Of a stretch of DNA of 64,000 nt, positions 24,117 through 32,626 are shown piece after piece (the stretch's first letter is position 1; each line of letters opens with the position of its first letter). The DNA is from Aporrectodea caliginosa (lineage: Eukaryota; Annelida; Clitellata; Crassiclitellata; Lumbricidae), in contig JACEVL010000053.1 in the NCBI GenBank assembly GCA_020284085.1, positions 27,501 through 91,500 of the forward strand, given 5' to 3'. A model generated the notes under the pieces. The model was not told the origin of the DNA, ran no database searches, and worked only from the letters and a program-made list of their open reading frames with translations. A program made the translations under genes and the position numbers.

Positions 24117-27100
24117 TTATAATCTAGATAAACAATCTGCTACAACATTTAATCGTCCTTTCTTATAATTAACTTCTACATCAAAAGTTTGCAGTGCCAA
24201 AGCCCAACGCACCAGTTTAGCAGACTTAGACATAGATTCAGTCAGATAAGTTAAAGGATTGTGATCGGTAAAGATGTGAACTTTAGATCCAATTATTATC
24301 TCTTTCAACTTATTTAGAGCCCAAACAATAGCATAGGCTTCTTTCTCTACAGTTGCCCATCTCTTCTGGGTGTCAGTCAGCTTCTGACTTATAAATGACA
24401 CAGGGCGCTCTATTCCCTTATCATCCATCTGCGTTAGCACAGCTCCTACTGCAAAATCACTACTATCGCAGTACAAATTAAAAGGTTTTCCAACATCAAA
24501 AACATATAAAACAACTTTAGAGCGTACAGCATCTTTAAGTAAATTAAATGCCTGTTGATGTCTATCAGTCCAATCAATCTTATCTGGAACATGTTTGCTT
24601 GTCAAATCAGATAGAGGCTTCGCAATCTGTGCAAAATCTTTGATAAACTGTCTATAGTAACCAAAAAATCCCAGCAATTGCTTAATTTGTTTCTTCGTTT
24701 CTGGGGTTTTCAAATTAATTAAACTTTCAATTCTATCTGGATTCATTTGAATCGTTCCAGAACCAACCACATGACCGATGAACTTTACCTCACTCTTACC
24801 AAAGATACATTTCTTTAAGTTCAGAGTAATGTTATGCAGTCTCATTTGCATTAAATATGCATCTAAATGCTGTAAATGAATCTTCCAATCATCTGAATGC
24901 ACAGCAATGTCATCTACATAGGGCTCAGCAAATTCATTTATAGGCTGTAAAACCATGTTAATTGCTTTAACAAATGTTCTTCCTGAGTTGATCATTCCGA
25001 ACGGAACACGAGTAAACTCGTACAGTCCATTGTGAGTAACAAAAGCAGTTTTCCATTGATCAGTTTGCTTAACAGGACAAGTCCAGTAAGCACTTCGACA
25101 ATCAAAAATCGAGATCACATTTGATTTTCCAACTTTGTGCAAAACATCTTTTACAATCGGCATTGGATATTTACAATCCACAGTGAACGAGTTAATGTAT
25201 CTGTAGTCGCAGGCAAGTCTCAGAGAACCGTCTTTCTTTTTAACAATTACCAGCGGACTTGCCATTCTGCTCGAAGATGGTTTTATAATGTTGGCTTGAA
25301 GCATTTCTTTAATTTGTCGTTCAACTTCTGCTCGATAGATGAGTGGAATTCGGTAAGCCATAAATTCTTTTTCACGAAATTCCGGTTTCAGTTCAATTTC
25401 ATGCTCAACCAATGTACATAGTCCAGGCTTTTCAGAAAATCGATCAGAATATCTGTTCAGTACTTCCAGCAATTGTTTTTGTTGAGATAATGTTAAATGA
25501 CTAATCTGTTCAGGATCAAGATTCAGTGAATTCTTTTCATCTTGCAAGTCATTCTTCGTCAACAACTCAACCACTGAACCAAAGTCTTCATCTTCTTCAA
25601 CGATTAATCCACAACTCATTGCTCTTGTAATGTACTTTCTGATTTTATTTGCGTGAATTATCTTTCGACAATCGTCACCCATATCAATCAAATAAGAGTA
25701 CTTGGACCTTCGTTGTATGACAGTACATGGACCATGCCATCGTGAAATCAGTTTATTTGTTGACGTCGGATACAACACAATAACTTTTTCACCCGGTTCA
25801 AATTCTTTATGTTTCGCTCTTTTGTTGTATTGATTCGTATACTGTAATTGCTTCTCTCGTGTATATGATTCTGCAAACAGTAATGCTTTTTCCATATTTG
25901 CTTTCATGTCTTTCAAGTACTTTTCTGGTTGGATTCCAATATGAGGTGGTAAATTAATTTCTCTTGTCCAACTTTCTTTTAGAATTGCCAGTGGTCCACG
26001 CGGAATCTTTCCATACACCAACATATAAGGAGCAATTCCAGTAGTTGCATTCGGTACTTCTCGTAATGCCCACACTGTAAACGGAATTACTTTATGCCAT
26101 TGCCTTGGATTGTCAACAATTACATGATGGATCATTTTCTTGAATGTTTGATTCCATCTTTCTACTAATCCAGCTGCCTCTGGATGACCTGGCGTATCAA
26201 ATCTTGGACTACACCCCATTAAATTCAGAAATTCTCTTGTCAGACTCGCAGTAAAATTTGTTCCTTGGTCACTTGTGATCACAGAAGGTACACCAACGTT
26301 CATGAACAACTCCATCAAAGCATCACACACAGCTTTCGCAGTTAATGATTTCAACAGAAACACTGTAGGCCATCTTGTGCAAGAATCGACAATACATAAA
26401 CAGTACTTGTGACCTGCAGCAGATGCTGGCTCGATTGGTCCTACACAATCCACCGTAATTCTTCTAAACGCCACATCTTCTCTTGGAATTGGAGTGATAG
26501 GAACCCTGTCCATCACCAAACTTCTTGCCTTTAACTGACATTTCTCACATGATTTGCAAAATTTCACTATATCTCTTCTCATCTTTGGCCACGTAAAAGA
26601 CAACTTTATTCGTTCTCTAGTTTTCTCTTCTCCAAGATGTCCTCCAAATACTGATTCGTGAGCCAACTCCATCACTTTCATTCGTCGCTCTTTTGGTAAC
26701 ACCAATTGATATATCGTTTGCTCTAATATTCGATATCTCTTGTACAGTAAGCCATTTACCACGCAGAATTCAGATTCTTTATCTGGCGCTAAATTCCACC
26801 ATGCTTTCAATGATTCATCTTGTCTCTGCTGTTCTTCGAATTTCTTTGCGTCTGCAATCTGCATCTGTTGTTCTTCATCTTTCTCATTTTCTTGAAACAA
26901 ATCTGCTATCTCCACATCACATTCATTATCCTCTTTCGTTTCATTTAGATTACCATTCTTGCATGCAGCCATCTCTTGTTCACTCATCTCTGCTGTTATA
27001 CCGTCTTGCATTAAACTTTGTTGATCATCGCTTTCGTTTTCCTCTTCACTTGAACTTTCAGTTTCACTTTCCTCTTCGACATCTACCACTTTCTTTCGCT

Positions 27101-29489
27101 GACTCTGCAATCTCGTCGTTACATTCGCTTGCACATCTCCTTGTATCATTTTCACTTGTGGCACGGCTTTAAGTTCTGCAATGATTTCTGGATGCAACAA
27201 GAATCTTTCTGTGCTTCCCATTTTTGCAATACTAGCACACATCAATGTCACATAAGGTGTAAGTGAACATTTGACTTTATGCGGAATTACCTCTTCTTCC
27301 ACATCGTTACAACACAGCCTTACATCAACTTTCACTAACTTTGCAGGAATGGCATCTCCTGCCACGCATTGTAAGTTCACTTTTCCAATCTGCTCCACCT
27401 TCATGCCTTCCAGTAATTCTTCACTAATCACCGGAACCTCTGCTCCAGAATCAATCAGTGCTTTTACTTTTATTGGTTCTTTTCCTGCTGTTCCACGAAT
27501 TTCTACCTCGACGTACTGCAATACCACTTTCTTCAATGTTGTACTTTCATCTCTTCCAGCCATTTCTTTCTGCATTCCATTGTGCAATAGAATTTCTTTC
27601 TGAATATCAGGTGAAAGGTGACATTTCATCACTGACTTTACTTCAGTTTCATTGTTCTGATGTTCTGTGGCTTGACTTTCAGAATTATCAACCACTTGAA
27701 TTCGATTCACCCTCGAATGTTCTTGTTTTCCATAATTTGAGGTTGTAACAGGAACTGGACAGAATTTCATCAAATGCCTGTCTGATCCACAGTTATGACA
27801 ACGTTTCACCACTGCACCTCGTTGTTCGATGCTTTCTTTTCTCTTATATGGAGTAAACGATGCATTGCCTTCTCTCGCGACAAACCTTGGTGGTGATTTG
27901 TTATATACCTGACGTTGTCTGGTCATCATCGACTCTCTATTCTCGTGAACAACCGGAGAATTTGGTTTCACTTCTGCACCTCTGAACTGATTTCCTGTTT
28001 CTTGATTGCTCTTCCAATGAAAACCAAAATTTGGAGTGAACTGTTGATTTCTTTTTACATTGGGTACAAAATCAAAACTTGTCTTATTCGGAATTGCCAA
28101 ACCAATTCGATTATTAACATGAATGTCTGCTAGGTCTGCCACAACACTAGCTTCGTAACAATCAGTTCCTTCCTTCGACAATACAAACTGTAGTGGACCT
28201 GGTGGTAGTGATTCTTTCAACTTATCCGCCACTAACAAATCAAACAGCTTCTCAAAATTCTTATCCACTTTGCGACTTTTCACATAATAGTTCAGCAAGT
28301 TCTTCAGCCTAGCTGTAAACATTGTATACGTTTCTTCAGCTGTCTTCTTCGCATCAATAAACTTCGATCTGTACTCTCTCGGTGTCAACTTGAATTCTTT
28401 TAACAAGTGCTGTTTCACGACTTGATAATCGTCTAAATCATCGAATGACAATCTGTTTAGAACAGTTCTAGCTTTCGGAGTCATCAATGGCAATAGTAAC
28501 TTCACCCAGAATTGTTCTTGCACGTTGAAACTACGAAACGCATTCTCAACCGTTTCGAAATATAATGGCACCTCCATCATATCGTTTGGCATTTTAGGTA
28601 ACACGTGTTTCATGGCATCACCAATTTTCTTTATTTTCGAAACCATCGTTTCACTTTCTTCCTGTTTCCTTTTCTGTTCTTCTCGTTCTTCTTGCCTTCT
28701 TTGTTCTTGAGCTTCTCTATTTTGTTTCTCCTCTTTGAGTTGTGCTTCTTTTAATGCTATTTTTTGTTGTTCCAACTTTAAACGTTCTTGTCTTTCCGCT
28801 TCCGCCTTCTCCATACTTTCTTTCTGTAATTTCAGTTCTTCTTGTCTAACCTCTTCTGCTCGCTGCAACTCTGAAATTCGTACTTTTTCCTTTTCTTCTT
28901 CACGTAGTCTCTTCTCTTCAATCTGTTGCTGACGTATCTCTTCGTCACTTTTCCGCGCCCTTTCAAATTCAATCATCTGCTCTAATCTTCTCCTTTCAGC
29001 ATCTTCTCTATCTTTTCTCAATTGCTCTAATTGAATTTCAAATTGCTGCCTTTGCAATTCTTCTTTCTCTCTTTGAAGACGTAATTCTTCCTGTCGCATT
29101 TCTTTTTCTTCTTGTCTGACACGCTCTGCTTCTTCTCTTCGTTTCTCCTCTTTTTCTTTCTCTTCTTCTCTTCGTTTCTCCTCTCTTTCTTTCTCTTCTT
29201 GTCTCCGTTTCTCCTCTCTTTCTTCTTTCATCATCATCCACTGCATCATCATCTCCATAGACATAAGTCCAGGCGGTTTTTCAATAACCTTTTCCACAAC
29301 ACCGCCGACAGCACCTTCTTCTTCTGCTTCTTCTTTAAGCCAGACTTCAGCTAACGCTTCTAACATGTCCTCACGTGACATATCTTTCAGTTTCTCTTCT
29401 TCAAAACCAGCCTTCAACAAGCGCTGTTTTAATCTTTCAGAAGACATCTTCTTCAGTTCTGCTTGTTTTTTGACACTTAATTTCTCCAT
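24117..29489 (-). CDS. Gag-Pol polyprotein, Gmr1 domain order (Gag-PR-INT-RT-RH)
   Basis: A single 1790-residue frame. Residues about 60-290 are a highly charged coiled coil rich in Glu/Arg/Lys, followed by a Gag region and a CCHC zinc knuckle (CHNCGSDRHLMKFC, about 562). The aspartic protease has ALIDSGAEVPVI (about 675). Integrase comes next: HHCC zinc domain (HESVFGGHL...CKSCEKCQ, about 940-985), DDE core with VDCVGP (about 1012), ITSDQGTNF (about 1070) and LVERWNQTF (about 1106). Reverse transcriptase follows with LACDYRYIN, FDCRSAYW and the catalytic YVDD (about 1524). RNase H has YCDSSDFAVG (about 1670), EKEAYAIVWAL and FTDHNPLTYL (about 1745). Integrase before RT is the reverse of ordinary Ty3/gypsy and marks the Gmr1 group. 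No stop or frameshift and no lost catalytic residue is seen; gag and pol are fused in one frame. Confidence 0.95.
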   Translation of the reverse strand: MEKLSVKKQAELKKMSSERLKQRLLKAGFEEEKLKDMSREDMLEALAEVWLKEEAEEEGAVGGVVEKVIEKPPGLMSMEMMMQWMMMKEEREEKRRQEEKEREEKRREEEKEKEEKRREEAERVRQEEKEMRQEELRLQREKEELQRQQFEIQLEQLRKDREDAERRRLEQMIEFERARKSDEEIRQQQIEEKRLREEEKEKVRISELQRAEEVRQEELKLQKESMEKAEAERQERLKLEQQKIALKEAQLKEEKQNREAQEQRRQEEREEQKRKQEESETMVSKIKKIGDAMKHVLPKMPNDMMEVPLYFETVENAFRSFNVQEQFWVKLLLPLMTPKARTVLNRLSFDDLDDYQVVKQHLLKEFKLTPREYRSKFIDAKKTAEETYTMFTARLKNLLNYYVKSRKVDKNFEKLFDLLVADKLKESLPPGPLQFVLSKEGTDCYEASVVADLADIHVNNRIGLAIPNKTSFDFVPNVKRNQQFTPNFGFHWKSNQETGNQFRGAEVKPNSPVVHENRESMMTRQRQVYNKSPPRFVAREGNASFTPYKRKESIEQRGAVVKRCHNCGSDRHLMKFCPVPVTTSNYGKQEHSRVNRIQVVDNSESQATEHQNNETEVKSVMKCHLSPDIQKEILLHNGMQKEMAGRDESTTLKKVVLQYVEVEIRGTAGKEPIKVKALIDSGAEVPVISEELLEGMKVEQIGKVNLQCVAGDAIPAKLVKVDVRLCCNDVEEEVIPHKVKCSLTPYVTLMCASIAKMGSTERFLLHPEIIAELKAVPQVKMIQGDVQANVTTRLQSQRKKVVDVEEESETESSSEEENESDDQQSLMQDGITAEMSEQEMAACKNGNLNETKEDNECDVEIADLFQENEKDEEQQMQIADAKKFEEQQRQDESLKAWWNLAPDKESEFCVVNGLLYKRYRILEQTIYQLVLPKERRMKVMELAHESVFGGHLGEEKTRERIKLSFTWPKMRRDIVKFCKSCEKCQLKARSLVMDRVPITPIPREDVAFRRITVDCVGPIEPASAAGHKYCLCIVDSCTRWPTVFLLKSLTAKAVCDALMELFMNVGVPSVITSDQGTNFTASLTREFLNLMGCSPRFDTPGHPEAAGLVERWNQTFKKMIHHVIVDNPRQWHKVIPFTVWALREVPNATTGIAPYMLVYGKIPRGPLAILKESWTREINLPPHIGIQPEKYLKDMKANMEKALLFAESYTREKQLQYTNQYNKRAKHKEFEPGEKVIVLYPTSTNKLISRWHGPCTVIQRRSKYSYLIDMGDDCRKIIHANKIRKYITRAMSCGLIVEEDEDFGSVVELLTKNDLQDEKNSLNLDPEQISHLTLSQQKQLLEVLNRYSDRFSEKPGLCTLVEHEIELKPEFREKEFMAYRIPLIYRAEVERQIKEMLQANIIKPSSSRMASPLVIVKKKDGSLRLACDYRYINSFTVDCKYPMPIVKDVLHKVGKSNVISIFDCRSAYWTCPVKQTDQWKTAFVTHNGLYEFTRVPFGMINSGRTFVKAINMVLQPINEFAEPYVDDIAVHSDDWKIHLQHLDAYLMQMRLHNITLNLKKCIFGKSEVKFIGHVVGSGTIQMNPDRIESLINLKTPETKKQIKQLLGFFGYYRQFIKDFAQIAKPLSDLTSKHVPDKIDWTDRHQQAFNLLKDAVRSKVVLYVFDVGKPFNLYCDSSDFAVGAVLTQMDDKGIERPVSFISQKLTDTQKRWATVEKEAYAIVWALNKLKEIIIGSKVHIFTDHNPLTYLTESMSKSAKLVRWALALQTFDVEVNYKKGRLNVVADCLSRL

Positions 29490-29660
29490 CTTACTTCTTT
29501 ACTTCAGTGCTGTCCTTTCTGGAAAACACGAGTTTTCTTTTGTGTTTGAAGTATTGGGGATTGTTCTTTGTTTGAAAACAACAAACTTGTATACCTTTGT
29601 CGTTGAGGCTTTCGTTGTCGTAGATTTACCAATGATTTGAATGCGTATTCACCAGTCGAC

Positions 29661-29774
29661 GTTGTTTCGAATCCCAGACGTTGTTTCGAATCCCAGACGT
29701 TGTTTCGAATCCCAGACGTTGTTTCGAATCCCAGACGTTGTTTCGAATCCCAGACGTTGTTTCGAATCCTACCG
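29661..29774. repeat. Six tandem 19-bp units in the retrotransposon leader
   Basis: Units of gttgtttcgaatcccagac begin at 29661, 29680, 29699, 29718, 29737 and 29756. They lie between the candidate primer-binding site and the gag start on the element's own strand. Each contains gtttcgaatcc, close to an RNA polymerase III B box. Confidence 0.9.
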
Positions 29775-29786
29775 CTGCTGCCACCA
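29772..29786 (-). other. Candidate tRNA primer-binding site
   Basis: On the minus strand the sequence starts TGG and lies four bases from the 5' LTR end: TGGTGGCAGCAGCGG. Position and the TGG start fit a PBS; the primer tRNA is not identified. Confidence 0.5.
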
Positions 29787-29790
29787 AATA

Positions 29791-30261
29791 TGTCACCAAC
29801 TCTTTTCTTTCTTAGTTGTGACCTACCTCAAGAACTTTCCTTATCTCTACATATAAATTGCTCAACGTCTTCTAACTGTTTAAGAATTAAATTGACACAG
29901 TTCTTTGAATGTTTCTCCTTTCTTCAAACACAGTTATTTCAAACGTACACTTAATATCAAAGTTCTTATCAATTACCACTCAACGGTAACTTCTAACATA
30001 CAGCTCTCTACTGCATTAAACCAACTACTACACTGTATTGTTCAAATTCACTGTCATCAGCAGTTTCTAAGTTTGGCGCGCTAACTGCACGTGTAGAGAA
30101 TCTATCGTCAGCCAAAGTTTAGGCTACTTTAGGCCAAGCGCCCACGAGCCGACAGCGCAACTAAGGCCTAAGACTAAAACGCTTAACAATCGATACACAT
30201 TATATATATATCAACCTAAAGAACACATGTGCTCATTATATATGCAAAACACTTGTTCACA
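29791..30261 (-). repeat. 5' LTR of the Gmr1-type element
   Basis: Partner of 23531-24001; carries the promoter side of the element on the minus strand. Confidence 0.95.
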
Positions 30262-30445
30262 CGTACATAAATAGTTTGGAATTTTAAATTCAATCTGTAT
30301 ATATTGTATATAGTTATCTGAATATCGCTAATTATTTGAATCGATGCATGTGAATAATAAAATAATAATAATCTTCGTTTTTTAATTTCAAACTGACACA
30401 ACGCAGAATGATTACAGTGTACAATTATGCAATTCTTAACTAGTT

Positions 30446-30583
30446 AACTACTAACAGAACAGACAGCCTGCAAACAACGGCGCTAATAGCAGCCTACAAA
30501 GCATATCCGCCCTACGGGGCTCGAACTCACTACCTCTCGCACTCTTCGCCAGCTGTTATCCAACGCGCCACCGGGCCCCCCAT
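30446..30583 (-). mobile_element. tRNA-derived SINE, copy 1
   Basis: On the minus strand the head is tRNA-like: box A TGGCGCGTTGG (30560-30570) and box B GAGTTCGAGCCCC (30516-30528), followed by a tRNA-unrelated body ending gcaggctgtctgttctgtta. The same body and head recur at 40811-40940. It sits just upstream of the Polinton ATPase gene. Confidence 0.75.
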
Positions 30584-30810
30584 AAATGTATAGAAATTGA
30601 CAATCGCTATAGTAGGAACACGTTGACGAAGTATAACAATTGAATCGTTGCATATATGGACACTCGAACATTTAGTTTAATTATTATCGTATATTTGTAT
30701 AGTTTAGTTATTATTCATTCTCCGTATATTCGTATATAACTTGTTTTGTCATTAAACGGACCGATATCTCACGATATCGTGTTTACAATACTCGAATGTT
30801 TCATCGTTGA

Positions 30811-30820
30811 ATATATAAAT
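30811..30820 (+). promoter_or_regulatory. TATA-like box before the Polinton ATPase
   Basis: atatataaat lies 34 bases before the ATPase ATG, so it could drive the packaging and structural gene run. Based on position only. Confidence 0.35.
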
Positions 30821-30853
30821 ACAATTCCTTCCTTACCTTTCTCATTCGTTATA

Positions 30854-31468
30854 ATGGATCCGACCTGGCAGCATCCCTTCTCCGCAATAGTTAGCGGCCC
30901 TTCCGGGTGCGGTAAAACGCAGTTTACCCTTCGATTCATAGATAATTTGGAACACATGGTTAACCCCTCGATAGATAAAATACTCTGGTGCTACGGTATT
31001 TATCAGGATATATTCGACAAACATCCTCTAATACAATTTCACGAGGGTCTTCCCGATTTGAACGTATTCGATGGGAAAGAAAGAACTATGCTCGTACTGG
31101 ACGATCTTATGAGCGAAACGGATGAGCGAGTTACCAAAATATTTACCAAGATAAGTCATCACAGAAACGTTTCCGTGCTATATCTAACTCAAAACCTCTT
31201 CTACAAAGGCAAACATACTAGAACTATAAGTCTTAACGCTCATTACTTGGTTCTATTCAAAAACGTTCGAGATTCTACGCAGGTTGCGAATTTGGCCAGA
31301 CAGATGTTTCCTGGGAAGGCCAATTTCATGTTAGAAGCGTTCGGAGACGCGACTATGGTTCCATTCGGATATCTGTTGGTAGATCTTAGACAAGAAACCG
31401 ATGAGAGGTGTAGATTAAGAACGAACATATTTCCCGGCGAGACGCATTACGTCTACGTTCGAAAATAA
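30854..31468 (+). CDS. Polinton FtsK/HerA (A32)-type genome-packaging ATPase
   Basis: Predicted to power DNA packaging into the capsid. The 204-residue protein has Walker A GPSGCGKT (residues 15-22), Walker B MLVLDDLM (79-86) and a downstream STQN-like sensor region (VSVLYLTQNLF). I chose the ATG at 30854 because MDPTWQHPFSAIVSGPSGCGKT matches how these proteins begin; the frame stays open upstream to 30746 but that part has no family character. Length is near the usual 200-250 residues. It is the first of three adjacent open frames (ATPase, pX-like, pY-like), with 44 bases to the next ATG. No disruption is seen, unlike polB, integrase and penton. Confidence 0.9.
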   Translation: MDPTWQHPFSAIVSGPSGCGKTQFTLRFIDNLEHMVNPSIDKILWCYGIYQDIFDKHPLIQFHEGLPDLNVFDGKERTMLVLDDLMSETDERVTKIFTKISHHRNVSVLYLTQNLFYKGKHTRTISLNAHYLVLFKNVRDSTQVANLARQMFPGKANFMLEAFGDATMVPFGYLLVDLRQETDERCRLRTNIFPGETHYVYVRK

Positions 31469-31512
31469 CTATTTATATCCGTGTCAGAGGACGGCGTAGT
31501 CATTCGTTTAAA

Positions 31513-31842
31513 ATGTCTTCTAGAATAAGGAAGTACTATGCCAAACTGAAGCTGCTTAAGAAAGCATCTTCCAAAGTGAGGAAAAAGATTTTGAAGAATT
31601 GTAGCAAGAATCTCCTATGCTGCCTATGCGAGTGCGCCAAGAACGTATTAAAAGGCAATGTTCCGTTGACTAAACCTCAGAAGAGTAAACTCAGTCGGTT
31701 CAAGAAGAAGTTAAGAAATTTGGCGTCCAAGAAAACTCGCGTTACCATTAAAAAGAGACTCATTCAATCCGGTGGATTCCTCGGTGCGCTACTTACACCC
31801 GTTCTTTCGCTCCTGGGATCGCTTTTAAATCCGAGCGGGTAG
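31513..31842 (+). CDS. Polinton pX-like small basic virion protein
   Basis: 109 residues. The first 85 are very rich in Lys and Arg with a Cys cluster (LLCCLCECAKN), ending in a hydrophobic Gly/Leu tail (GGFLGALLTPVLSLLGSLL). Polintons and adintoviruses encode a small protein of this design, compared with adenovirus core protein X; a DNA-condensing or membrane-active role is proposed for the family. Placement between ATPase and pY supports the call. It ends four bases before the next ATG, suggesting co-expression. Function is inferred from composition and context. Confidence 0.75.
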   Translation: MSSRIRKYYAKLKLLKKASSKVRKKILKNCSKNLLCCLCECAKNVLKGNVPLTKPQKSKLSRFKKKLRNLASKKTRVTIKKRLIQSGGFLGALLTPVLSLLGSLLNPSG

Positions 31843-31846
31843 AATC

Positions 31847-32506
31847 ATGGAGCATACCAAGAAGATGATTTTAGTAGAAACTAGACAAATTGAGAAATTG
31901 AAGGAATCTATGTTGGATAAAACTTTATCTAAATTAGACGGTGAAATTTACGACATATTACACAGAAACATCGCCGACGATGAGAAGGCTAAACTTTATT
32001 CGAATAGTCTAAGTCGTTATTTAAATATCGATAAACCTAGCGTATTAACTACTGCGTTTAAATCTGAGGACGCTGCTGCTGCTGCTAGCGAAAAAGCGAG
32101 TGAGAGCGTTAAAGATTCGAAAAATGTCGAGTCCCTCGTACTAGAGACTGTTCCGAAGAAGTGGAAATCTCAAGCTTCGCGTCTTTTGACTCACATTAAA
32201 AACAATCCGGACGTAACTTGGAGCGAAAAGGGTGAATTGGTTTTGAAGAATACGACTATTCCGAAAACTCACGCGGTGGACTTGGTGAACGATTTGCTAA
32301 GAAAAAGAACTTCGACGCCTAGCCCATCCGGATGGAAGCAACTCGCGAATGCTTTGAAAGATTATAATATTCCGCACGAATTAATCGGGAACGAAGATCG
32401 TTGGAAATATATTAACTCATCGCACGACGAAAGCTTCGCAGTCGCTCCGATTCGTGGGCAGAGAAAACGTCAACGACAACAGCTATTTGATTGGGTCTCG
32501 TACTGA
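31847..32506 (+). CDS. Polinton pY-like protein
   Basis: 219 residues, mostly helical by composition. The N-terminal half has heptad-like stretches (MILVETRQIEKLKESMLDK), then an Ala/Glu/Lys linker. The C-terminal part has the region often seen in Polinton pY proteins: NPDVTWSEKGELVLKNTTIP, HAVDLVNDLLRKR, PSGWKQLANALKDYNIPHELI, then a basic RKRQRQQ and an aromatic end. Its molecular function is unknown. Its stop overlaps the integrase start (TGATG at 32504-32508), supporting tight coupling. The frame is intact. Confidence 0.7.
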   Translation: MEHTKKMILVETRQIEKLKESMLDKTLSKLDGEIYDILHRNIADDEKAKLYSNSLSRYLNIDKPSVLTTAFKSEDAAAAASEKASESVKDSKNVESLVLETVPKKWKSQASRLLTHIKNNPDVTWSEKGELVLKNTTIPKTHAVDLVNDLLRKRTSTPSPSGWKQLANALKDYNIPHELIGNEDRWKYINSSHDESFAVAPIRGQRKRQRQQLFDWVSY

Positions 32507-32626
32507 TGGATTCGTATTTCGATCCGAAACATCCAGGCAGTTTTGGTGGAGTGCAAACGTTTAAAAGACACGTAAAAGATCGAGTTAAAACTAAAGATAT
32601 CAGAACTTGGTTACTGAATAAAGACG

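Larger units (their letters stand above)
23531..30261 (-). mobile_element. Gmr1-type Ty3/gypsy LTR retrotransposon, apparently intact
   Basis: 471-bp LTRs (3' LTR 23531-24001, 5' LTR 29791-30261) differ at one position by eye and have TG...CA ends. The 5-bp duplication CGTAC flanks it (23526-23530, 30262-30266). A purine tract (AAAGAAAGGGAAGGAGG on the minus strand, 24005-24021) precedes the 3' LTR. A TGGTGGCAGCAGCGG stretch four bases inside the 5' LTR is a candidate primer-binding site. One 1790-codon gag-pol frame fills the inside. It inserted into the Polinton between polB and the ATPase gene. Confidence 0.95.

Noticed and set aside
26693..27172. 159-codon + strand ORF and neighbours in 25137-29354
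   Set aside because: Antisense shadows of the gag-pol frame; Leu/Ser/Phe-rich from the Glu/Lys-rich opposite strand.
29661..29774. Regularly repeated 19-mers that could suggest a CRISPR array
   Set aside because: Units are directly adjacent with no spacers, and the DNA is eukaryotic; they sit in a retrotransposon leader.
30490..30575. Possible functional tRNA gene on the minus strand
   Set aside because: Box A and box B are present but the acceptor and anticodon stems do not fold well and the same unit with a non-tRNA body recurs at 40811-40940, so it is a SINE head.
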